A stretch of 64,000 nucleotides of DNA, from NCBI GenBank assembly GCA_052174495.1, contig JBQMRR010000025.1:1-64000 (forward strand), read 5' to 3'. The notes beneath the pieces are model-generated. The model had not been told where the DNA came from and ran no database searches. It was given only the letters and a program-made list of their open reading frames with translations. Both the position numbers and the translations under genes were made by a program. The DNA comes from Arsenophonus sp052174495. GTDB taxonomy: Bacteria; Pseudomonadota; Gammaproteobacteria; Enterobacterales; Enterobacteriaceae. The number at the start of each line of letters is the position of its first letter. Positions within the stretch are counted from its first letter, which is position 1. This document shows, piece by piece, positions 53,532-63,505 of this stretch.

Positions 53532-55418
53532 TTAATACACATCACCACAATTTAAGCAAAATGCATAGCGATTTTGTGGATCATTCATATGCTGACAAAA
53601 TTTTATTTGTTGTTGAAATTCATTAGCTATTTTTTTTGGCATTAATAATTGTAATGTATTGGGTATCATTACTTCAGCGCTTGAAGTTAATTCAAGTATT
53701 AATTGATCAATAAAGGAACGTTCAGGCTTCACCCAGTTAAGTGAAGGTATAGTAATTTTAGCTAATTCAGCAGCTTTGTTTACTGCGTCATCAAAATCAC
53801 CTAGTTTATCAACCAAGCCATTTTGTAGTGCGTCTAAACCTACCCATACTCGACCTTGAGCAATTTTATCTATCTCTTCTGGTGTTTTATGACGCGCCTG
53901 AGCCACATATTTTAGGAAAGTATGATAGCCATTTTCAACAGTAATTTGCATCAAATCAGAAAATTGTTTATTAATCCCTTTTGTCTCTGAGATATCCGCT
54001 AATGGAGTAGTGGAGACACCATCAGTATGAACGCCAATTGTAGCTAAGCTTTTTTCGAAAGTATTTATTACACCAAAGATACCAATTGAACCGGTCAGAG
54101 TTGTTGGACTGGCAAAAATATAATTGGCCGGTGTTGAAATCCAATAACCACCTGATGCTGCCATTGCTCCCATCGAGACTACAATGGGTTTATTAGCGTC
54201 GCGGGCAGCAATTAATTCATTACGTATCGCTTCTGAAGCAGTAACACTGCCACCAGGACTATTAACACGTAAAATAATAGCTTTGATATCAGGATCAAGT
54301 CGTACTTTACGTATTTGCGCTATAATTGTTTCGCTGCCTATCATGCCAGGCTTTTGTAAGCCATCAATAATAGCACCTTGAGCAATTATCACAGCAATAT
54401 TGTCAGGTTGATCATCAGATTGCTTTTTTTGCATCAGTTGACTTTTCTGTAATTGTTCATTTGGATAATCATAAATACTTATATAATTAAAATGCTGATC
54501 TTTATCGTTCCAACCAAATTTTTTGCTTAATTCTTTTTCTATAACTGCACCAGTAAAAATATGATCAATAAGTTTTTGTTTAATCGCATATTGCGCACTA
54601 TCACCATTAACGCTTTTCATTTTTTCAATTAATTTATCAGCTCCTGGAAAAATATTTTCTGGCGTCGTTTGGCGGTTTTTCGCAATAGTTGATAAGTAAT
54701 GTTGCCATAGTGAATTGATCCAGACTTTATCAGCTTCACGCGCTTCAGGTGACATATCATCACTAATAAAGGGCTCTACCGCTGATTTATAGCTGCCGAT
54801 ACGGAAAATATGGCTATTGACTTTTAAGTTATTTAATAACGTCTTATAATAGAGTTTATTAGTTGAAAAACCATAAATTCCGATATTACCTTCTTGTGAC
54901 ATATAGATATAATTAGCAAAACTTGCTAAATAATATTGTGATTGATTATAGCTATTACCTATTGCATAAATAGGTTTTCCAGCCTGATTAAATTCTGTTA
55001 ATGCCTTACCAATATATTGTAAGGATGGCTGATCGGAACTAATCAGATTATCTAATTGTAAAACAATACCAGTGATTTTGTCGTCATAAGTTGCTAGGCG
55101 AATAATATTTACAATTTCAAATAAAGAATTTTCTTTTATAAAATTGCTTGATGAGCCTAATAGTTCACGGTTTATTTTAATTTTATTAAAAGGATTAGGA
55201 ATAGAGACTTGATCAACAATAACACCTTGTAAATCAATAAGTAGCGCACCATGATATTGGCTAGTTATTTTTTTTTCATTTTCATAGGTAAAATAACTAC
55301 TTGCTGCGATAAAGATCAAAAAAAGACAGATAAAACTACTGAGAAATCGTCTAATAAAATTAAGCAATCGCCAAATAAATTTAAAAAAATTTGCAATTAA
55401 ACTCCATGAGTTTTTCAT
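53532..55418 (-). CDS. sppA: Signal peptide peptidase SppA (protease IV)
   Basis: SppA degrades cleaved signal peptides at the inner membrane. It has 628 residues (E. coli 618), with a membrane anchor at about residues 23-45. It is the long, duplicated form: the N-domain supplies catalytic Lys211 (GSYKSAVEPF) and the C-domain supplies Ser422 (MAASGGYW), preceded by VNSPGGSVTASEAI. The C-terminal tail NRYAFCLNCGDVY resembles relatives, so the end looks original although an IS1595 end lies only 4 bp beyond the stop. The upstream 260 bp lacks a gene. Confidence 0.96.
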   Translation of the reverse strand: MKNSWSLIANFFKFIWRLLNFIRRFLSSFICLFLIFIAASSYFTYENEKKITSQYHGALLIDLQGVIVDQVSIPNPFNKIKINRELLGSSSNFIKENSLFEIVNIIRLATYDDKITGIVLQLDNLISSDQPSLQYIGKALTEFNQAGKPIYAIGNSYNQSQYYLASFANYIYMSQEGNIGIYGFSTNKLYYKTLLNNLKVNSHIFRIGSYKSAVEPFISDDMSPEAREADKVWINSLWQHYLSTIAKNRQTTPENIFPGADKLIEKMKSVNGDSAQYAIKQKLIDHIFTGAVIEKELSKKFGWNDKDQHFNYISIYDYPNEQLQKSQLMQKKQSDDQPDNIAVIIAQGAIIDGLQKPGMIGSETIIAQIRKVRLDPDIKAIILRVNSPGGSVTASEAIRNELIAARDANKPIVVSMGAMAASGGYWISTPANYIFASPTTLTGSIGIFGVINTFEKSLATIGVHTDGVSTTPLADISETKGINKQFSDLMQITVENGYHTFLKYVAQARHKTPEEIDKIAQGRVWVGLDALQNGLVDKLGDFDDAVNKAAELAKITIPSLNWVKPERSFIDQLILELTSSAEVMIPNTLQLLMPKKIANEFQQQIKFCQHMNDPQNRYAFCLNCGDVY

Positions 55419-55681
55419 CTAATCTCCAATAATATGATTAATATTTTTATGTTAAAAGGACATAAATAATTGTCAGCTCCATCCATAATTCATAGAATAA
55501 TTAAAAATATTATTTTATTGCTATTAAAGCTGATTAAAATATTACTTTACTATACTTATACTGATGAAAAAATTCTATTTTTGAGAAAATACTTATAAAG
55601 TGCGATTTTTTTTCAGAATTTATATCTATTAAATTAATTGCAATAAAAGTTAATTTTAACAAAGAGAAATCTATAAATTTT

Positions 55682-56997
55682 GAGTTATCCTTATTTTAGT
55701 GATTAAATTTTTATAGGTGCTGGCATATCTCTTGCCTAATTAATTTCGGAGATAATTTCAACAACAGAGAGATGATATATTTCAAAAAACTATCATAGGT
55801 ATCCGAAAAATTAGATATTATCTCTGATCTTTGCATGAACGTATCCTAATAGCGTGATAGGAAGAGATAGCACTGCTGTTGAGACTAAAATTGAATCCAT
55901 ATCCTAGAAAGAGCAGGATGAGCACCGCTTTTGATAGTAGGCGGGATTCCCGTCATCCGTAACGGTTATATATCACAGTGAATCATATAGATTGCTATTT
56001 GCGATATTAAAATTAAACTGCTTAATATTAAAAGGGATTGCAGCGGCAACAGAATATGTTTCAACAGCTAGTTAGTGCCTTATCTGAAACGTACAAAAGT
56101 GGCAAAGAATTGCTACTATTCTTATATTTACAAGGCATGAAAAATATCTACAGGCGACTTTCACAAAATGGCTCTTGGGTTTTTCTCGTTGAAAAACACA
56201 TACTTACTCTAGACTATCATCAGCAACTAAAAGAGGAATCCCTTGAAAGAGCATTGGCAAAGGCGGTACTTGTATGGATGGTAAGAAATTTATTACGCTC
56301 GAATATGGTTATTGAAAGTCAGAAGAGAATTGGGTCGAATTTCTGAATAGCTATGAGCGCGTAGCTTAACCGTATCTCCAAGTTTCCTTATGGAAGGAAA
56401 CTATACCCTTGTGGTTTTGGAATGCAATGGCAAAAATATTCTCCTGAGCGCGTAGCAATAATGCTCTTGAGTATATAAAACAGCTAATATGCTGCCTTCA
56501 CTCCCCCCAAAACATACAAGTAAAATTAAAACTGAGCTGTAAGATGTCTGGCTAGCAGAAAATCACGATGCCGGTAATAAATTCCTTGATATTTTGTTAG
56601 CAAGGTTTTAGCGTATCCTGTAGCGATAAGAAGTTGAAGAAAGATTAAGAAAAATTGCTGCATCTTATGACCCCCCCCATCAGCGTAGTGTGTATAGACC
56701 GTTAAATAAAAAATAAGCTCTATTAAATCAGCTTTATGATAGTGTAAGGCTATGAAGCCAATGTGAGAAGAGCTGTAGTTAGAGAAAAATAATCCTTTCA
56801 ATGGTATTGAAGCTGCTATAGTTTGATCAAAAAAAAGCTAAAATCATATAGTGGGGGAACCTAACCTATTGACTTTAGTACTAAGTAATATCTAATTTTA
56901 GGGATGGTGAATAGATTCATAAAGCATTAGCGTGGAACGCTAACCTCTTGGACCCCCGTCTTGTACATTAAATTTACTAAAAACTTAAGTAATAACC
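55682..56997 (+). mobile_element. IS256/Mutator-family element, decayed full-length copy
   Basis: About 1.3 kb in plus orientation, from GAGTTATCCTTATTTTAG to an AAATTTACTAAAAACTT end. A 102-codon open piece at 56038-56346 begins GNRICF-like in another frame and is a family fragment. A run of eight C occurs near 56672. It faces the inverted copy at 57330-58728. Confidence 0.82.
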
Positions 56998-56999
56998 AT

Positions 57000-57312
57000 C
57001 ACTAATAATTAATAATTTATTTTCAGATAAGAATTTTTATATTGACGATAATTTTATCAGAAATAGCAGTAATAAAAGGGGGGAGTTTATAAATATGCTT
57101 TTTTATTTTTTAACAAATTTTCTAAAATTAGCCGTTAATTGCAGTTTTTCAATAACTATCTAAATTATAGAGCTCTTAATTTTTGATCACAAAAAAATGC
57201 AATGGCCGTAATATAGCATGATCAGATGCTTCCATTCTAGCTGCTAAATAATTATCTAGTGAATTGCGTCGGGTGACGATTATTAATAGCTTATGGAACA
57301 GCGAGCTAATAA
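57000..57312 (-). pseudogene. ydjA: YdjA nitroreductase, decayed N-terminal part
   Basis: Minus-strand reading: LLIIVTRRNSLDNYLAA (family LLINRRSASRLAEPAPT), RMEASDHAILRPLHFFVI (family GMRAPDHKSMQPWRFFVI), and a PF..PLLLLLFLIK piece (family APFRAPLIITVVAK). YdjA is a small flavin reductase encoded next to sppA in E. coli, where the two genes are divergent. Here it points the same way as sppA and is enclosed by two inverted IS256 copies. The 3' half is gone. Confidence 0.75.
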
Positions 57313-57329
57313 TAAAATTAAAGAATACA

Positions 57330-58728
57330 AGTTATTAACAAATCTGCGTTTATAGGATAAAATCCGGTTTATGTCTTCGCGTACTTATGCTTCAGAAATC
57401 TGTTCTGCATCCTTAAATTAGATATTGCTTAGTACTAAAGTCAATAGGTTAGGTTCTCCACTATATAATTTCAGCTTTTTTTGATCAGACTGTGGCAGTT
57501 TAAATACCATTAAAAAGGTTGCTTTAAGACACAGCGCTTCCTGCATCACCTTCTTAGTCTCACACTGTCATAAAAGTTAATTCAATTCAAATTTATTGTT
57601 TTTATGATTCTCAGTGTGCTGACACAGGAAGCTATAGAATGTCAGCAGCTTTTCTCAATCTTTCTCCACCTTCTTCATCGCTTTAGGACATACTGAAAAC
57701 TTACCAACAAACATTAAAGATTTTATTAGCGGAATTGCGATTCTCTGGTAGGCAGACTTTTTGCAGCTCACCTTTAACTTTCGGTTATATCCTTTTGAGA
57801 AGGAAAATTAGTGCATTAGCTATTTTATATAGCTAATGGCGTTAGTATTACACATATCTGAAAAGTTTTAACATTGTATTTTAAAATTTAAGGGCACCTC
57901 GTCTTGGGTAGCAAGCTTAGAGATGCGGTTAAGTCACGCGATTGAAGTGAATTAGAAGTTAAGCCCAGTCACTTTTGACTATCGATAATTATTTTCGAAC
58001 ATAACGAGCTCCTTATCTCCATGCGCAGTAACGCTAATAATAAGCAGCAAGTAAAATAATCAGATTGCCTAACAGAACGGCATATGACATCCGCAAAGAA
58101 ATAAATCTAGCGCGGATCATCGCTTAAATCACATAGGTCCCATTACCTATGCTCTTCAAAGTGTTCTCTGTTTTATTCTGATGATCCTCTTCACTGCAGA
58201 AGAGGATGTGCTTTTTTATCTAGAATCGATTTTTCTAAAAGCCTTTGGTTAAAATCATCGATAGATATGCTTTTGTCAATACAGGTATGGTAGTAACTCT
58301 TCTGCGTTTTTTGCACATTTTAGATAAGACGGAGTAGTACGAGTTCTTGAAGAATATTCCGTTAATGCTGCGATTCTTGACCTTATTAAGTACTTTAATT
58401 TCAATATCACCAATACCAGTTGCATGATTTAGGATGACATATAACTGTACGGATGATGAAATGTGAAGTTTGTCAAAAAGCAGCTTTGATTATGTTGTTG
58501 CAACATAACTTCGAGCTTCGTCTTAACGAAAAAGTTATGAATTGTCAGATAGAATTACAAATAAGTTCATACAAAAGACATAAGTAATATCTAATTTTGG
58601 AATATTTGTAAAGGTAAATTTTACATGGCATATTATCTCTCTATTGTTAATATTATTCATAAAATGAATCAAGAAGATACGTCAGAATTTCCGAAATCAC
58701 ATACACTAGAAATGAGCATAACAAACTC
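57330..58728 (-). mobile_element. IS256/Mutator-family element, decayed full-length copy
   Basis: About 1.4 kb in reverse orientation, with ends GTTATTAACAAATCTG and ACTAGAAATGAGCATAAC. It is the inverted partner of the copy at 55682-56997. Confidence 0.82.
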
Positions 58729-59345
58729 ATTACCAATATATCTTTTAGTAATTTCTTTTTCTGAAAAAGAAATTTTTAAATTATTAAAAGCTATTACCCT
58801 TCCTTTTTAAGATAAGGTCAGGCTGAATTTTTCCTTTTAAATATCACTATACTTAATATGGCCTAAAAATCTTTAATTAATTTTAGTAAGGTATAGGGAT
58901 TCGGCTCCCTCGTGCGATGCAACATTCTTGCTAATTTATACAATGTATTTTGTTTGATAAGGATTATAAAACTTTTATCTTTTAAGAAAGATAATAATTA
59001 TTACATTTCAATTTTAAATATCAATATAGATATAATTTAAATATCTTTTTGATAAAATATAGTTGACAAATAAATATAAAAGATATTCTTTGCAGCTTTT
59101 TAAGATAAAAGTACTTAGATTAATAATCTAAAGAAAAATAATTACAATCCCTGGTTAAATTCCTTAATTAATTTTTAAAGTTATATCTTTTTTAAAATTT
59201 TGGGATTGCTAATCAAGATAAATAATTTATATATAAAATATTTAATTAATAGATAAAAGAAAATATTTCATCTAATGGGTTACATTTATATGCAATATCT
59301 GATAAATACTTTAATCAAATTATTTTAATTAAGTAATAGATTAGA
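58729..59345. other. AT-rich region upstream of xthA
   Basis: About 600 bp, extremely AT-rich, with no coding match I recognise. A TTGACA-like box with a following AT-rich stretch near 59063-59095 could be a promoter, but it lies some 250 bp from xthA. Confidence 0.4.
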
Positions 59346-60155
59346 ATGAAATTTGTTTCATTTAATATTAATAGCCTAAGGGCACGCTTCCACCAGCTTG
59401 AAGCTATCATTAAAAAACATCAACCTGATGTCATTGGCTTACAAGAGACCAAAGTTGATGATTGTAAATTTCCTTTAGAGCAGCTTAATCAGCTAGGCTA
59501 TCATATTTATCATCATGGACAAAAAGCACATTATGGTGTCGCACTATTTTGCAAACAAAAACCAATCAGTATCCAGAAAGGATTCCCTTTCGACGATATT
59601 GATGCCCAGTGCCGTATTATTACAGCAGATATTGAAATAGAAAAAAGAATTATTACCGTAATAAACGGTTATTTTCCACAAGGTGAATGCCGTGATCATC
59701 CAACAAAATTTGCAGCAAAAGAAAAATTTTATCAAGACTTACAACTTTATTTACAAAATAATTTTTCACCTCAATCTCATATTATTCTCATGGGGGATAT
59801 GAATGTTAGTCCAACAGATCATGATATTGGGATTGGTGAAATAAATAGAAAGCGTTGGCTAAGTAGGGGAAGATGCTCGTTCTTACCTGAAGAACGCAAA
59901 TGGATGGATAAATTAAAATCCTGGGGATTAATAGATATTTATCGTCAACAAAATCCAGAAATTACTGATCAATTTTCGTGGTTTGATTATCGATCCAATG
60001 GGTTTGTCGATAACCGAGGTTTGCGAATTGACTTGATCTTAGCATCAAGTTCATTGTTTGCATGCTCTTGTGAAACAGGCATTGATTATTCCATCAGAGG
60101 TATGGAAAAATCTTCAGATCATGCCCCTATTTGGGCAAAATTTAAATTAAGTTAA
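59346..60155 (+). CDS. xthA: Exonuclease III / AP endonuclease
   Basis: XthA nicks DNA at abasic sites and trims blocked 3' ends in base-excision repair. It has 269 residues (E. coli 268). The catalytic residues are at E. coli numbers: Glu34 (GLQETKVDD), Tyr109 (NGYFPQGE), Asp151 and Asn153 (MGDMNVSPTDHDIG), Asp258 and His259 (SSDHAPIW). No strong Shine-Dalgarno sequence precedes the ATG (TAGATTAGA). It stands alone between IS debris and the topB pseudogene, and its full conservation shows selection for DNA repair. Confidence 0.97.
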   Translation: MKFVSFNINSLRARFHQLEAIIKKHQPDVIGLQETKVDDCKFPLEQLNQLGYHIYHHGQKAHYGVALFCKQKPISIQKGFPFDDIDAQCRIITADIEIEKRIITVINGYFPQGECRDHPTKFAAKEKFYQDLQLYLQNNFSPQSHIILMGDMNVSPTDHDIGIGEINRKRWLSRGRCSFLPEERKWMDKLKSWGLIDIYRQQNPEITDQFSWFDYRSNGFVDNRGLRIDLILASSSLFACSCETGIDYSIRGMEKSSDHAPIWAKFKLS

Positions 60156-60289
60156 AATAAAATCGAATAATAGAACTATTTTCTATCATTTGATTTTATT
60201 TTTTCGGTTAATTTTTCTCTATTTATCTTCGATGACCCAATGTTATGGGGTACAGAGTATAGTTTAAGCAGTTTTCTGTCTGGTTTATT

Positions 60290-61583
60290 AAATTAATATT
60301 TCAGTGTCATTAGTCACTGATGATATAAGTTTTTATAAAAAAACTGTTTTAACTGATTTGCATTAATTTAGACTCGCAGTGAGCAGTCTTGGTAGACAAT
60401 ATTCTATTCAGTGATAAAACTTTTAAAAGGAATTTCTTCTGGAATAATAAGGTTATAATATAACGGTTTTTTTAATTAAAACTTTCGGTTAATTAGCAAT
60501 TTAATAATACCTTTTCGCGTTGGTTTTGCTACTAAACCATCCGTTTCTATCAATACCTTTTCAGTGCTTTATCTTGCACAAAACGGGCAATTCTGGTAAT
60601 AACAAGAAAAAATAGCATTAGTAAATATTTTATAGCTGGGTCTATTTTTACTTCACTGTTCTCGCAAAATAGTTCATTTTTTAATTTTTTCTCTGGTAGA
60701 GAAAACCTATTATTATATCTATAATGTTCCTTAGTATAAAAAATCACTCGCCGACTAAATTGGACCTAAAGGCTAGCGCTTTGGCAATAAATTTCTTTCC
60801 TGTGATCTGCAGTTCAGTAATTTATTTATAAAATTTTATATTTGCGATAAACAAGATAATATATTGATAAGCAATCAATAGATAAAAATTGTTTTCATTT
60901 TTGTTGATCTGTGTCATTATTCCTCTAGCTGTAGGAATAATTGAATAATTATACATTAATATTTTTATCATCCAAACAGAGATTTTTCTTATATGATAAC
61001 TTAGTTGACAGAAATTTTGTAAAGCCAAGCTGATGAACAGAAATAGCTTTTAATATCTCATAATAAATAGCAAAATGTTCTTGTGATAAGAAACGATAAT
61101 CTAAACCAAGAATAAAATAATGACTTTATATTTTTATATAATTACTAAACATATAGCAAAAACTTCTTTGATACTCAAAGAAGTTTTTGGTTGCTTCAAT
61201 TTATAAAGCTAATAATGAATAAAGTAAGGACGCAATTTTTAATTCTTGCTTATTTATTAATGATAAGCAATAGCTAAAGCTGATTGATGAATAATTCGTA
61301 CAGAGACCATTTGCTCAGCTAAAAGGTGGCTATGAATCAAATACCTACTTCATTCTGATAATCAATACAAATTTGACTTCACTACCAGATAGCAGTGAAG
61401 TATTATTTATGGATGTGATTATATATCAGATTTTAATTTTAAAAATCTTTAGCAACAAAATGTTTGATCTTTTCATCTCTTCTAACCATCAATCCTAATA
61501 TGCTGACATTTGAATTCCCCAACTAAAATATCATTGATAAAAACTCATCGCTGGATAAGCAAAGTATACGCTCGTATCATATT
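60290..61583 (-). pseudogene. topB: DNA topoisomerase III, decayed and 5'-truncated
   Basis: Minus-strand pieces in order: MIRAYTLL (family MTRAYTILGRNAG, active-site region), ILGLMVRRDEKIKHFVAKDF, the SIKEVFAI..I helix, LDYRFLSQEHFAIYYEILKA with ISVH (family SDCRYLPEEHFAG), SIIPTARGI, NFYLLIAYQYI (family KVYNLIARQYL), ITRIARFVQDKALKR then ETDGLVAKPTRKGIIKLLINR (family [21 protein letters not shown]), and TAHCESKLMQIS. The first about 180 codons are replaced by an IS256 end. A 31-bp perfect hairpin (61158-61188) lies inside. Confidence 0.88.
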
Positions 61584-61677
61584 TATACTATACAACTAAT
61601 ATCTATCATGAAATTAATCAGAAAGATAACGCAGCATCGTTTCCGAAACTTCATATACCATAAATTAATATAACTAT
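61584..61677 (-). mobile_element. IS256 5' end fragment
   Basis: Reverse-strand 5' terminal piece of the IS256 family: TATCTATCATGAAATTAATC, then GAAACTTCATATACC and TAATATAACT. It truncates topB. Confidence 0.6.
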
Positions 61678-61850
61678 CTTAGCAAGACATGGTTTCTAAC
61701 TACAGAAATGAGTTTTTAAACTAAATTCATAATTCATTAAACTTATAATTTTTAGATGAATAAAATCATTTATATAGGTTTTAATGCTAATTTAGATATT
61801 AAAAATTTTATGAATAAATTATAAATATTAATGATTTATTATTTTTTAAC

Positions 61851-62510
61851 TTAAAGTAATCCGGGAAAAATAGATTTAGTTCCTGTAATAATAAACTCAA
61901 TCCCAATTGACATTAACAATAATCCCATAATACGAGTAATAACATTAATACCCGTATGGCCTAAATACTTAATTAGAATTGTTGCTGATCGAAAAAGTAA
62001 CCAACAAGATAAAGTAAAAAAGATACAAGTTAATGATAGACCAACTAAATTTTGCCATCCCAACCAACGAGAAGACCAGACAATACATGAACTGATTGCG
62101 CCAGGCCCAGCCATTAATGGTAATGCTAAAGGAACAACTCCAATACTATCACAAATGGCAGTTTCTATTTTTTTTTGTTTATTTTGTTTATCTTCACCTA
62201 TTTGACCAGTAATCATAGACATAGCAATAGCCGCAATAACTATTCCACCGGCAATACGAAAAGAATCAATAGAAATACCAAATAATTTTAAAAAAACTTC
62301 ACCTATTAATAACGAAATACATAAAATAATTGCTACAGAAAAATTAGCTACTAAATTAGTACGATTTCTCTCTGCTACAGATTGATAATTAGTCATACTA
62401 ATAAATACAGGTAAAATTCCTATTGGATTTACTAATGCAAAAAGACCTAAAAAAAATTTAATATAATTAGGAAGATCCAGTAAAATACCAACCACAATTG
62501 AGTCCCTCAA
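61851..62510 (-). CDS. ychE: MarC-family inner-membrane protein YchE
   Basis: A six-helix inner-membrane protein of the MarC/UPF0056 family; substrate unproven. It has 219 residues (E. coli YchE 215) and aligns with YchE rather than MarC or YhgN: KFFLGLFALVNPIGILPVFI, the paired GISIDSFRIAGGIVIA, the polar loop GQIGEDKQNKQKKIET, VVPLALPLMAGPGAISS, and INVITRIMGLLLMSIGIEFI. The N-terminus is a few residues longer than in E. coli, so a later start is possible. Upstream 180 bp is AT-rich and then IS256. Confidence 0.93.
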   Translation of the reverse strand: MRDSIVVGILLDLPNYIKFFLGLFALVNPIGILPVFISMTNYQSVAERNRTNLVANFSVAIILCISLLIGEVFLKLFGISIDSFRIAGGIVIAAIAMSMITGQIGEDKQNKQKKIETAICDSIGVVPLALPLMAGPGAISSCIVWSSRWLGWQNLVGLSLTCIFFTLSCWLLFRSATILIKYLGHTGINVITRIMGLLLMSIGIEFIITGTKSIFPGLL

Positions 62511-62688
62511 TCAAATATTAACCTTAGCTAAAAATTAATTATTAATAATTAAATAATGTTTAACTTTATTCAGTAAAAACACTTTATCTTAGCATAGTAT
62601 ACTTATCTAGCTAAAATTTAAAAACTAATTCCAATAACAAAATAAGTTTTTAACTTAGATGCCATACTAAATTTTGTTAACTAATTAT

Positions 62689-63186
62689 GAATTACGCTAA
62701 CTTTTTTTGGTATATAGAGTTTCTGAGATGAGTGCGCATCTTGCTGATTGATTTCGTGAATAATCTTAACAAGAGAGAATGATATCCAATTAAAATTTCA
62801 CTATACAGGTATCTGTAAAAAACTAGATATTATTTATAATTCCTTGCATAAACTCATCCGTAATGGTAGTAAGTAGCTATAGTACCGCTGTTAAGGAAAA
62901 GCTCAAAGCTATGTTCCTCAATATGCTTAACGCCGCATTATCAACTGGCATCACCATATCGTTGTGTATAATGGTTATTTGCTCAGCAAGCCAAATAAGA
63001 TGACGGGTATTGGGAAGTTGAGATTTAAAGTGCCTAAGATCAAGAATCAGAGCGGAAATAGGATATGGCTTAAACAGCCTCGTTGCTGCCTTATCTCAAA
63101 TGTGCAAAATGGCGAAGAGTTCTTATTATAGTTTATACCTGCTAGAGCATATCCTCTTGTGATTTTCACAAGAGTTATTAGTTAAA
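62689..63186 (+). mobile_element. IS256/Mutator-family element, 5' part
   Basis: Plus orientation from GAATTACGCTAACTTTTTTTGG to about 63186, matching the first about 500 bp of the family, and then fused to a reverse-oriented 3' piece. Confidence 0.72.
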
Positions 63187-63505
63187 CTGATGCATAGCGA
63201 TCAGGATCTTCGCTTCGTTCTGATGCTTCGTAAATCTATTCTCCATCCTTAAATTGCACATTGTTTATTAACTAATGATAAGTAGATCTAATTCTCCTTT
63301 AGCCAGTTTAGCCAGTTTTATTTTTCATTTCTGCAAAATATCCTTTAAAACGTTGTTGATAAAATATCAAGAGCTATATCAGCAATATAGAGACTATTTG
63401 ATAGCAAAATCTCCGCGTCTCGCTCTCTTAACTTTTAACTCCATACCTTTGGAGAGTGAAGCTAGTGAATTAGCTATTTTTGAATGTGATACAACATAGT
63501 GTGAG
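63187..63505 (-). mobile_element. IS256 3' part in inverted orientation
   Basis: Reverse-strand 3' terminal region of the family: GATCAGGATCTTCGCTTCG, TGATGCTTCGTAAATCTATT and CTCCATCCTTAAATTG blocks, as at 31500-31560. The transposase frame is not open. Confidence 0.7.

Noticed and set aside
61141..61200. Perfect hairpin taken at first as an intrinsic terminator
   Set aside because: It lies within topB remains at a position that codes for protein in relatives, so it is not an ancestral terminator.
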